From assembly GCA_004835665.1 (NCBI GenBank), contig RBKR01000001.1, positions 1,922,001-1,986,000 on the forward strand: a stretch of DNA of 64,000 nt. The letters run 5' to 3'. Below the pieces are notes generated by a model that searched no databases, had not been told where the DNA came from, and was given only the letters and a program-made list of their open reading frames with translations. The stretch's first letter is position 1. The number at the start of each line of letters is the position of its first letter. The position numbers and the translations under genes were made by a program. Positions 23,982 to 33,862 of this stretch are shown here, piece after piece. Source of the stretch: Phoma sp. XZ068 (lineage: Eukaryota; Ascomycota; Dothideomycetes; Pleosporales; Didymellaceae).

Positions 23982-26900
23982 ATGAAGCTCAGCCAAATCC
24001 TTACTTGGGCTGTACTGGGCTTGTTCCCGGCGCGGGCCATGGCTCGGGCCCTTAGTGATAGTCCCAGTGACGCCGAGCGTGTAGCGTTTCAGGACATCGT
24101 TACTTTCGACGAGCATTCATTGTTCGTTCATGGTAGGCGTATCATCTTCTGGGGTGGTGAGGTGCATCCCTTCAGGTTTGTTGCTCGTCCGTCGCTAGAC
24201 AGCCGTTTACTAAATTCTTCTAGACTCCCGGTTCCAAGCCTATGGTTAGATATATTTCAAAAAATCAAAGCCCTGGGGTACAACGGCGTATCGTTTTACA
24301 CACCGTGGGTCCTACATGAGCCCAGACCGGGGTCTTTTCAAGCTGAAGGTATCTTCGACTACGGACCGTTCTTCGAGGCCGCGGCTAGAGTTGGCGTATA
24401 CCTGGTCGCAGTAGGTGTAGCAGCAAAGCTTATATGACCCTAGCTAACTATACAGCGCCCCGGAGGATACATTAATGCGGAGGTATCGGGTGGCGGGTTG
24501 CCGGGTTGGTTGCAGAGGATATCCGGCAACTTGCGCACACCAGATTCTGACTTCCAGCAAGCGTCAAAATATTACATTGAACACATTACTCCGATCATCG
24601 CAAAATCTCAAATCACCAATGGTATGAGAATCAGATTGGACTGATTGCAAATTACTGACCGAGCTCCTATAGGTGGCCCAGTTATCCTATTCCAACCTGA
24701 GAACGAGTACAGTGCAGGCCTCAACAACGTCACCTTCCCGGACGCTGACTATATGAATCTTCTCATGAAGCAGTTTCGAGACCTCGGCATAGACGTACCT
24801 ATGAATAATAATGCCGCCTGGGCCTCAAACGGCATCAACGCGCCGGGCACTGATGCTCCAGTCGATATTTACGGGCACAACTCTTATCCCTTAGGCATGA
24901 ATTGTACGGACCCTTCGTACTGGGCTGACGACTCGTTACCTGTCGATTGGCGAAAGACGCACCTTGAGCTGAGCCCGAACACACCCTACATGGTAAGCAC
25001 AGAAACACATTTAGAAACTTCGCTGACTTGATCAGCTCGTAGAGTACCAAGGCGGGGCCTACCAGCCATGGGGCAGTGATGGCTTCGAAAAGTGCGCGGA
25101 GTTTACGAACCACGAGTTTGAGCGTGTGTTTTACAAGAACAACATCGCTGCTGGTGCCACAATATTCAATGTCTACATGGTATGCTGACTGCTTCAACTT
25201 ATCCTATATGAACTTTAGTCCTAACATGATCAAGACCTTCGGTGGTACAAACTGGGGAAATCTGGGCCACGCAGGCGGCTATACTTCTTACGATTACGGC
25301 GCAGCCATCACGGAGGAGCGTCAAGTACACCGCGAGAAGTACAGCGAGGCGAAACTAATAGCCAACTTCATGCATGCATCGCCAGCTCTGGCCAGTGCGG
25401 TACCTGGCTACAACACCACTGGTGTCTACACTGACACTAAAGACATAACCACTACACCACTTTTTGGAAACAGGACGAACTTTTACGTCACGCGTCAGAC
25501 TAAGTATAACAGTTTGGCGTCAACCCCATACAAACTCAAAGTTCTGACGAGCTCTGGGAATTTGACACTTCCGCAGCTTGATGGGAAACTATCCATCAAT
25601 GGGCGTGACAGCAAGATTCACGTAACCGATTATGATGTCGGTGGTTTCAATTTACTGTATTCAACAGCAGAAATATTCACGTGGAAGAAATATGGCAGCA
25701 GGAGCATTGTCGTAGTCTACGGAGGGCCTGAAGAGAGACACGAGCTTGCGGTCTCCAAGACGAGCGGTGCCACAGCTGTGGAAGGCTCAGGCGTCAAGTT
25801 TGCTAACCGCAATGGTAACACAATCCTCAACTGGCAAACGGATGCGACGCGCCGCGTTGTTCGCATCGGTTCTGATTTGTACATTGTCATCGTCTCACGA
25901 AATGAGGCGTACAATTACTGGACCGTGAGTACTTTGCCTGCAGGTAGCGCATACTCACATCAATCCACACTGTCGTCCGATCTTATTGTCAAGGGGGGAT
26001 ATCTCGTCCGCAGCGCCTCGATCTCAAGCGGCAGAATCGACCTCATAGGTGATGTCAACGCGACAACAATTGTCGAAGTTATCGGAGGGGCGCACGAGAA
26101 TATCAACGGTCTGACCTGGAACGGCAAAGATCTCCAAGCAAAGCGCGATGGCAATGGCTTCCTCAAAGGCATCGTCATCTTCTCAGCCCCCAAGATCGAG
26201 ATTCCTGACCTCAAATCGCTCACGTGGAAGTCCATTGACGCGCTCCCCGAGCTACAGGCCGACTACGACGACGCCGCCTGGACCAATGCCGACCACACTA
26301 AGACCAACAACACTTACTGGAATCTTACCACACCAACTGTGCTCTGGGGTGCGGAGTACGGATATAACACTGGATCGCTAATTTTCCGTGGTCACTTCGT
26401 TGCAACTGGTAACGAGACTGTTATGCACCTCAATGTATCTGGTGGTCCTGCATTTGCGTTCTCCGCGTGGGTGAATTCGACATTTGTCACATCTTGGAAG
26501 GGAACAGGAGAAGCTGCTATTGCGAACCAGACACTGTCGCTTCCAAAACTGCAGCGTGGAAGTAATTATGTTCTTACTGTGCTTGTCGATCACATGGGGC
26601 ACAACAATAACTGGTGAGTCGTAACACAAATAACATCGCTTTTTATGCTAATTTGAAAGGTTCGTTGGCTACAACGAAATGAAGACACCACGTGGGATCC
26701 TTGGATACGACTTTCCTGGCCATAAATCGCAGATCTCCAACTCCTCTCGCGCCGACGATGGCATCCGCTGGAAAATCACTGGCAACCTCGGCGGCGAAGA
26801 CTACCATGGCGGACCACGCGGCGCTCTCAATGAAGGCGCTCTGTTCCCAGAGAGAAACGGTTTCCACCTTCCTTCCGCACCAGTAGAGTCTTGGGCCAGC

Positions 26901-27305
26901 AACGTCGGGCCTACATCGGAACTGAGCAAACCTGGTGTGCATTTCTACCAGACTACATTCAAGCTTAATATTACTCAGGGTTGGGATGTCCCTCTATCGT
27001 TTGTCTTCAATGGCGATGAATTTACTGGAAACGGCCATGGTTGGCGTGCTCAGCTATGGGTTAATGGGTATCAGTTTGGCAAGTTCGTGAATGGAATTGG
27101 GCCGCAGCGAAGATTCCCTGTACCAGAAGGCATATTCAATTATCACGGCGAAAATACCGTGGCAATCAGTATCTGGAAGCTTGAGCAGGGTGGTACAATG
27201 CCAAAGAACATCGAACTGGTTGCCGGTATGCCTGTGCTGTCTGGCTATGGCGATATTGCTCTCGCGCCAATGACTAGTTGGGGGAAGCGGGAGGGTGCAT
27301 ACTGA
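23982..27305 (+). CDS. Secreted beta-galactosidase, glycoside hydrolase family 35
   Basis: Seven exons: 23,982-24,175, 24,224-24,410, 24,456-24,621, 24,673-24,992, 25,036-25,179, 25,235-26,613 and 26,660-27,305. All six introns are short GT-AG introns (43-55 nt), and the spliced frame is open for 1,011 residues, the usual size of fungal LacA enzymes. A signal peptide (M-K-L-S-Q-I-L...) is followed by the GH35 barrel, with the W-G-G-E-V-H-P-F-R start, R-P-G-G-Y-I-N-A-E and G-G-G-L-P-G-W. The acid/base Glu is expected in P-E-N-E-Y (about residue 194) and the nucleophile in L-V-E-Y-Q-G-G (about 292); the 98-residue spacing is as in known fungal enzymes. F-G-G-T-N-W-G-N-L-G-H and C-terminal jelly-roll domains follow. 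It probably removes terminal beta-galactose from plant cell-wall polysaccharides outside the cell. Confidence 0.94.
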
Positions 27306-28605
27306 GCAATCGGTCAGTAGATGCGGTCTTGGGGAATTCCAAGGTCATATTTCGGCTGGAAGCATTAATGTTTGCGAAAGAGTTCAGATTCTTTAGTACA
27401 CTGATCGAAACTTTGACATTCAATCAATCCGCAACCCGTCTCTCTCGGCTTGCAAACTGATTACCAATTTATCATGCGTCCCAGCATGCAGTCTCTACAG
27501 TTGTTCTTAACAGTGCAATAGGAAATGGCAAATTATGCGTGAGATCGCCAAGGGGGTGATTGCGACCATCGTAGCGCCGAGATCGACTGGAAACACTGGC
27601 GATTGCGATAAAGAAGAAACTATGGGCCAGTGATGTAGCCGACGGTTATTTTAACGATAGACTCGGGTACAAGTACGGCACATGCTTAGCGATAGTTGCT
27701 AAACACGACCAAACAAATGCGACCCATGAAGCTCCTCTCGGAGGTACTCCAGCCACTGCGCTGCTCGATGCCATTACGCCTGCAAGGATCTTGACAAACA
27801 TCGTCCCCTCAAGTCTTGGCTTTGCTAGAGCCCGTATCCGGAATATTTACGAGGCTGAATGATGCCGACATTTGCGATAACGAAACGAATTGATGATGAG
27901 AAAACCATAATACACTCTCGACCTCTGAGGGCGTGAAGTATCCGCCTCAGCTCGAGTTTATGGTGCCGGATTAGTGCAAAGCTTAGTAGGTACCTAGCAC
28001 CAAACAGTCTTCAGACCTCGCTCAGCCTGAGTCTGATTGGGTGCAAGTTGATGTGTGACAAGCTTCCTTTCTCATATAATGGAGCAGGTGCAAAGTGATA
28101 CATCCGTGATCATGAGACATAGCGGCGCGTATACTCTGCCTTGATCTCTTCTTGTAATCTGCGCTGGAAAAGTTCGGTTCACAACCGTTGTGTCCCATCC
28201 GTTACAACTCTTCATGTTACCGTCTCCAGTCTGGCGCCCACCGACTTCGTTGTCATAATCTTTTGTGCCAGGGATGTCTCTGTGCAGAAACTATTCATCA
28301 ATGCCGCAATTCTCGATAAAGGTACTTAAGTTCCCAGACAGGTTTGACATAATGGTAACAAATACTTTGTAGTGTCGGACGTGGGGTATCTGTATTTCGT
28401 TGTTCTTGGTCGTAGAATCTTCATCAAACCCCTATGCGCACTGGGATATCAGCTCTTGTGACGTCTGCGCAATCCTGTTGGGTGTGTCGCAGTGTGCAAC
28501 TGTTGCCTTCACAGTTGCTAGAAGAGCATGATGATGTGATTTGCAATGTGGCCCTGATTAACAAGAGTGCTTTCGCTGCATGGGATCTCGTGAAAGCACG
28601 ATTGG
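27306..28605. other. Gene-free stretch between convergent genes
   Basis: About 1.3 kb between the GH35 gene on the plus strand and the GPI-protein gene on the minus strand. Only short frames without motifs are present. No repeat, tRNA or transposon signature was recognised. Confidence 0.5.
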
Positions 28606-29331
28606 CTAAAGAATGAGTCCAACTACGAGGCCTGCAAGTCCAACATTTGCGCTGAGATGCAACCCAGCATTAGTAGCTGGAGAAGCAGAAGCTGCGGTAG
28701 AGCTTGTAGATGCGCTTGCGGCTCCCGCAGATGTGGCCTGGGCTGGTGCTGTCGACCTAGTTCCCCGAGCAGTGGAAGTAGATAGATTGCTACCTCCCGT
28801 AGCCGTAGCGGTTGAGGTTCCAGTCTGTACTTTGCCATCCGGGCCCGTGTATTTTCCAGAATAGTAGTTGCCATTTCCTCCAACATCATCGTGGTATGAT
28901 CCTGCGAAAAACATCAGCTCTCGAAGTTCGCAGCGTAACCTGCGGGATATGAAAGACTTGGACATACCGGTTCCCATATTCAAGCACAACAAGCTTCCGT
29001 CCGTAAATTTATAACATTTCTCATCAGTGTCGCAGCTGAGAGCAGCTGCACGGGCCTTCAACCCTCTTGTTTCCGGGATGAATCCAAGGGAATTTCTGTC
29101 TACAGCAGCGCGTTTGCCGAGGCCAGCTGCTTTCAAGCAGGCTTGAAAGCAAGTGGCATCGTTCATGCAGCAAGCTCTGCAGTTCTTGACGGTAGTGTCA
29201 AACTTTCCGGGAACGTCACAGTCGCCCACTGGAGGCCATGAAAGGGAGCCGGAGCTGGTACAGGTACCGGCGGCTGCAATCAAGGGAGAGAAGGAAAGGG
29301 AGAGCAAGGCAGCCGTTTGAAGAAGTTGCAT
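28606..29331 (-). CDS. GPI-anchored cysteine-rich cell-surface protein
   Basis: Minus-strand exons 29,331-28,968 and 28,901-28,606. The 66-nt GT-AG intron between them is in frame, so retention would add 22 residues; the spliced product is 219 residues. It starts with a clear signal peptide (M-Q-L-L-Q-T-A...), followed by a cysteine-rich domain with about ten cysteines, including N-C-R-A-C-C and D-A-T-C-F-Q-A-C. A Ser/Thr/Ala-rich stalk follows. The end is hydrophobic (G-L-A-G-L-V-V-G-L-I-L), preceded by small residues, which fits a GPI-anchor signal. It is expected on the plasma membrane or cell wall. The cysteine pattern does not fit the CFEM spacing well and I do not recognise a named family. 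Confidence 0.8.
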   Translation of the reverse strand: MQLLQTAALLSLSFSPLIAAAGTCTSSGSLSWPPVGDCDVPGKFDTTVKNCRACCMNDATCFQACLKAAGLGKRAAVDRNSLGFIPETRGLKARAAALSCDTDEKCYKFTDGSLLCLNMGTGMSKSFISRRLRCELRELMFFAGSYHDDVGGNGNYYSGKYTGPDGKVQTGTSTATATGGSNLSTSTARGTRSTAPAQATSAGAASASTSSTAASASPATNAGLHLSANVGLAGLVVGLIL

Positions 29332-30578
29332 TCTGGGCGATGCAGCGGAGGAAGGAAAGCAGGTCTAGGAAGAAAATTTATGTGAGGTGATTTGGTATGG
29401 ACTGAGTAGGCCCAAAGGCGTTGCTTATGTATATTCGGGGTCGCCGGTATTCAACAACAAGATACCAAGTTACTAGCGACTGCGCCTTTCACAAGACACG
29501 GGAGATAGTCTGACAAGCCACAAATGATTAACCCATCAGAGAAGTTGCAGCGTTGAATTGAGGCTGAAAGTAGACTACTCTCCACTCACTCGAGTTCCGT
29601 TATCGTAGAGCTGAGGGTTTTTGTACCTTAGTGGATTCCGCAGTGATCAGAGCAGTCTAGATCCCCTAGCTCTAGTACCGTATTCACCCACGTGTAAAGC
29701 CGTCCCTTTCACCCACCATAGGTTTCAACGCACAGACGCGCGCTCAATAGCCTCGCGTAGACGTTGTAACTGCATTCGTCACTCAGCCTCACACTACCAC
29801 CAAATACGATTCATCTCGTCTATTATCTCCTCAAGCTGCCTCGCTTGCACAGCTGGTCATTACAGTAATGGAAAACACATGCCCGACTTTGAAATAAGAT
29901 GTACCAAGCTACTGCTTACTGGGTCAGATATTGCCAGGTCTGTAGATGCGTCGCTGCGTTGTAAGCTCCCAGCATTCCCGGGGGGACGGAGCACGGCCGC
30001 ACCCGGCTTCCTTCCTTGGCGCTCAAGGTAGTTTGGGCGCTTGTTGCCTTTGATACTTTCCCTCGAGCCTAGATAGAAGTAGCGCCATGGAAAGAGGCAA
30101 GCGCAACATGACAAAAACATGGATACCCGCAACGATAGATCAAGGGAACAAGGCTGAGTAAGGGGATATGAGCAAAGAGAGCCGGAATAATATAAGGTAA
30201 TGATGGTGATATGATGCTGGCTATCTGCTTTGGGTTCAGCCCTGCTGCACAGTTGTTCTCTAAACGACTCATCCGTGTTCGGATACGCGAATCCGAACGG
30301 CAGGAGGCGGATGCGACACACAGCCGCGGCTATGATGTAGATCGATAATTGTAATGCAGTATATTCCTAATGCGATACCCCATGAAACGTTAGATGCAGC
30401 GAAGGCCATCATGCTCCCTCAATGCTTGTATAAACCCCCAAGCCTAGTATGGCTCCATGTGATATCATGCCCGTTGACGCATCCAGGTCGTAAATGTTTC
30501 AGTATAGCGATCTCCGCTTCAATTTATTCCTGCATTACGTTAGCCTTCTCACCCGACTTCCAAGTGTGTCAGTTCGAC
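29332..30578. other. Gene-free stretch
   Basis: About 1.25 kb between two minus-strand genes. Frames of 136 (plus) and 153 (minus) codons overlap each other here, but neither shows a motif, signal peptide or splice partner. I take them as chance frames with low confidence. Confidence 0.45.
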
Positions 30579-33542
30579 TTACGCTGTGATTCCCCAGCTC
30601 AATCTGCTTAGCTTACTCTTCTCACCCTCCGTAATAACACCAACACCAGAGTCGTGTTTTGCTTGCTTGTCCAGGTCATTCGCTTTGGCCGTTAACGGCG
30701 CAGTAGTCATAGTCTGAGGCCTAGCATTTTGCAGCCTTAAATCCTCGTTGCTATCAATGGCCATCGCTTTTGAGCTGGTGTAGTATCTTGGTTGCGAGGT
30801 TCTCCTCAATTGTGGCGGGCGTACGGCCTTCGGAAGTGCGGCTGTTTGAGTACCAATGACTGGCTGTGTTGCGGTGCGTGGTCGCAGCAGGTGTTGCTCA
30901 TCAAGTTCCTTCCTGTTTGGAAAGCGGTGTGGGACAGAAGAAATTGGTGCTGTGCTTGTCCGTGGGCGAGTTGCTAGGTTTTGGGGACCCGAGATGGGGC
31001 GAGGGATCAGCCGGGGCATTGGATCTCCGTCCTCTTTGGGCACGGGCGGGTGAGATTGGAGGGACTGTGGGTGCTCGCGTAGAGGTGCTGTGTGAGGCTT
31101 CGAGGCGAGGTTGTTGAACGTAGAAGTGGATGTGTTACCCCACTGAGACTCAGAGATGGTCGGGCTTCGAAGTGCGCCTTCGATGCTGGTGTCTTTCTTG
31201 ACGATGCGCTTCACCCTATCCCTCAACCCCAATCCGCTTCTCCTCTTTGTGTAGGGCATGTCTGCTGCAGGGGTGTTGCTGGTTATGCTATGTCTCTGCG
31301 AGTCGCTCTGGCTTCTTCGGTGGCCACGCGCCGCGTCTCTTTGCTGCAGGCTGCCCAAGAGAGGACTACCCAGCATAGGTGCAACGGGCACATTTGGGGC
31401 ATCATCTGAGGACGTCAGCCGTGATGGCGGACTATGTTCGTTGATGAGCGTCGCACCACTTGTTCGCGCTGAGATATACTCGGCTGAGGAGACACGGTGC
31501 CTGGAGCGATGCGCAGCGAGGCGCTCGTGGTCTCGCATAAGCCTCTCCTTTGCAACCTCAAGGTCCACAACGGATTCCTTCAACTTCTCAATCTCCTCGC
31601 GAACAGACTCACTCTTCTGCATAGCGATTTGCATATCTGCCCGGAGTGTTTCGAGTTGACGGTCCTTCGCAGCCAATGCGGCCGTCAGTCTCTGAATCTC
31701 CGCCTCTTTCTTGGCCATGTCATCTCTGCTTTCCTTGAGCTGACCCTCCATGCGCTGAAAATGGACACGGTGCACGACACTAGGCCGAGCAGTCTCCATG
31801 TCTGTGTTGATGGCGTGCTCCAATCGCACCTGTTCGCGCAGCGCCTCAATCTCTTGGTCCGCAAGGAAAACACGTGCATTGGCGTCACGAACCCGCTTGT
31901 CAAGCGCTTCGATTTCCATGTGGAGGCGTAGATTGTCTTGCTGGGCCGTGTCGAACATAGCCTCCAGCTCGTTCTGGTCATTTTCCTCGATCGTTGGGAG
32001 GCGACCTGAGGGGTCACTCCTACTCCTTTTCCTGCCTGACTGGGTCTCTTCCAACTCGGCACTTGCTTCCTGCAAATGCGCTTTGGTCTGGTCGTGTCGT
32101 TCCCGCTCGTCCTTGAGAGCATTTTGGATTTTCTTGCTAATGTCCCAAGCCCTTTGCAATTCCGCTTGTTGATTTACGACGTCATCGGCTGATTTCGTGG
32201 CGGCAGCAAGCTCGCGCCTCAGTTGCTCTATTATAGCGTCCTTTTCTTCCTCAGGACCAGACAGCGATGGTCGGCCGTTCTTAAACCGTAGCAGACGGAC
32301 CTCCAACGCGTGGTCGCCATTGCCGTTCGCTTCGAATCTAGCATCGTGGCTGAATTTGGGGCTTTCTTGACGCTCCATTGCAGCAAGTCGCTCCTTGAGT
32401 ACGTTGAGCTGGGCTTCCTTCAACTCCAGGGTGGCGTGTTGTTGCCGCAATGCCTCGCTGAACTGTGCGTCCTTCTCTTGCATATATCTTTCTTTCTGCT
32501 CGTTTCCTTTGCGAAGAGCAAACAATTCGATATCTTTGCGGTAAACAATTGCTTGGTGATCCTTTCCAAGGGATTGCTTCATCGTTTTCATATCATTGCG
32601 TAGGGTCGAAATGTCTGCAAATGACTGTGTGAGCGCATCTCTGGCGTTAAGAAGCTCTTGCTGGGCAATACCCAACTCCACATCCTTGGCTTTGGTTGCG
32701 GTCTGCAAGTCGGTGAGGGACCATTGCAGTCGCACGATCTCACGGTCCTTCGTGTCGTAGGGCCCTATAATAGAAGTGGAGTCCCCTTTTTGAGACCGGG
32801 AGAGTGATCGACTAGGCAGACGGACAATTTGCGATTCGGCCTGGAGGGTATGCGTCTGCTCCAGGCAAGTTTCAACAGCCGACGACGGTGCACCATTTTG
32901 GTGTTGTGATTCGTCCTGCGCGGTAGCGTCCCCGTCCAATGCGCGCTGGAACACGTCGAAGCTGACCATGACTAGCGCAGCCACCAGCCAATCACCCGAG
33001 CGGGACCCCTGACCTACGAAACTGACAAATGCCACAAACTGCAGAGTGTTTGCCGTCCCTCCTCGATGTCTAGCAAGCCAGGAACCAAGAAATCGGCGGA
33101 TGAAAACCAGAAATACTGCGAGTACAAAGACGGTGAGAACCTGAAATACCGGTATCCGCGCTATCCAGGGATGTTCCAAGAGGTGGCGCGCTTCTGTGAT
33201 GAGGCGGTCTGCAAGTGTGATAAACAAAGGCCTGATCTCGTGTGTCCGCTTGCCGATATGAAGGAATGTTCTTTCGGCGTGATCGCTCAATCTTTCCGCT
33301 GAGATGAGAAGCTGTTGCACGAATAGGTGCCTGGAATCGAAAGCAGTTGCACCGTGGTCACCCGACTGCTGGTGGTACCTTAGGGAGAAGAAGTCTGCGA
33401 AACCTGGGTTATGCACAAATGGGTGTCCGCTGATGTGGAGGATCGCTCCTGAGGATATTATGATCAAGCTGGTCGCGACAGAATACGCAAGAAGTGGATG
33501 GTTTTGTGTATAGTCTTGGATGTCGTTAAACACACCGGGCAT
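30579..33542 (-). CDS. Large membrane-anchored coiled-coil protein, function unknown
   Basis: Single frame of 987 residues from the ATG at 33,542; six codons further upstream the frame opens only at a TTG, so this ATG is the likely start. Hydrophobic segments lie near residues 18-38, 127-150 and 167-195. A long coiled-coil region follows, about 260-700, rich in Glu, Lys, Gln, Arg and Leu with heptad-like spacing. The C-terminal 280 residues are basic, Ser/Pro-rich and probably disordered, with many potential phosphorylation sites. The layout, membrane anchor then long coiled coil then disordered tail, suggests a tether or scaffold at an organelle membrane, but I do not recognise a family. It lies 320 bp downstream of the Pff1-type gene on the same strand. 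Confidence 0.8.
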   Translation of the reverse strand: MPGVFNDIQDYTQNHPLLAYSVATSLIIISSGAILHISGHPFVHNPGFADFFSLRYHQQSGDHGATAFDSRHLFVQQLLISAERLSDHAERTFLHIGKRTHEIRPLFITLADRLITEARHLLEHPWIARIPVFQVLTVFVLAVFLVFIRRFLGSWLARHRGGTANTLQFVAFVSFVGQGSRSGDWLVAALVMVSFDVFQRALDGDATAQDESQHQNGAPSSAVETCLEQTHTLQAESQIVRLPSRSLSRSQKGDSTSIIGPYDTKDREIVRLQWSLTDLQTATKAKDVELGIAQQELLNARDALTQSFADISTLRNDMKTMKQSLGKDHQAIVYRKDIELFALRKGNEQKERYMQEKDAQFSEALRQQHATLELKEAQLNVLKERLAAMERQESPKFSHDARFEANGNGDHALEVRLLRFKNGRPSLSGPEEEKDAIIEQLRRELAAATKSADDVVNQQAELQRAWDISKKIQNALKDERERHDQTKAHLQEASAELEETQSGRKRSRSDPSGRLPTIEENDQNELEAMFDTAQQDNLRLHMEIEALDKRVRDANARVFLADQEIEALREQVRLEHAINTDMETARPSVVHRVHFQRMEGQLKESRDDMAKKEAEIQRLTAALAAKDRQLETLRADMQIAMQKSESVREEIEKLKESVVDLEVAKERLMRDHERLAAHRSRHRVSSAEYISARTSGATLINEHSPPSRLTSSDDAPNVPVAPMLGSPLLGSLQQRDAARGHRRSQSDSQRHSITSNTPAADMPYTKRRSGLGLRDRVKRIVKKDTSIEGALRSPTISESQWGNTSTSTFNNLASKPHTAPLREHPQSLQSHPPVPKEDGDPMPRLIPRPISGPQNLATRPRTSTAPISSVPHRFPNRKELDEQHLLRPRTATQPVIGTQTAALPKAVRPPQLRRTSQPRYYTSSKAMAIDSNEDLRLQNARPQTMTTAPLTAKANDLDKQAKHDSGVGVITEGEKSKLSRLSWGITA

Positions 33543-33862
33543 TATGTGTATGTCAGGCAAATTGTGCTAGTCTTTGTCATTGAGTTGAACATGAGGGTGT
33601 ACATGCCATACGCTACGATATGGACTGCAACTGCGAACGCTGAAGGGGAGGGGGACGGAGCAAGATCGAGGAAGAGATGCGATTAAGCATTATTTGAGGC
33701 CACAACAAACACGCATGAAGCACCAAATGACGCTTGGAGAAGCAAATGACCAGGAACGCCATGCTGAAATGCTTCCGGTCAGGATATCGCAGTAAAACCA
33801 AATTGTGACAACAAGGATAAGTGACAGCTTGGGCGACTGGATACCCAAGCTCTTAGCAGGCT

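Noticed and set aside
29621..30321. Overlapping 136- and 153-codon frames on opposite strands
   Set aside because: Neither has recognisable domains or coding-like composition; kept as intergenic.
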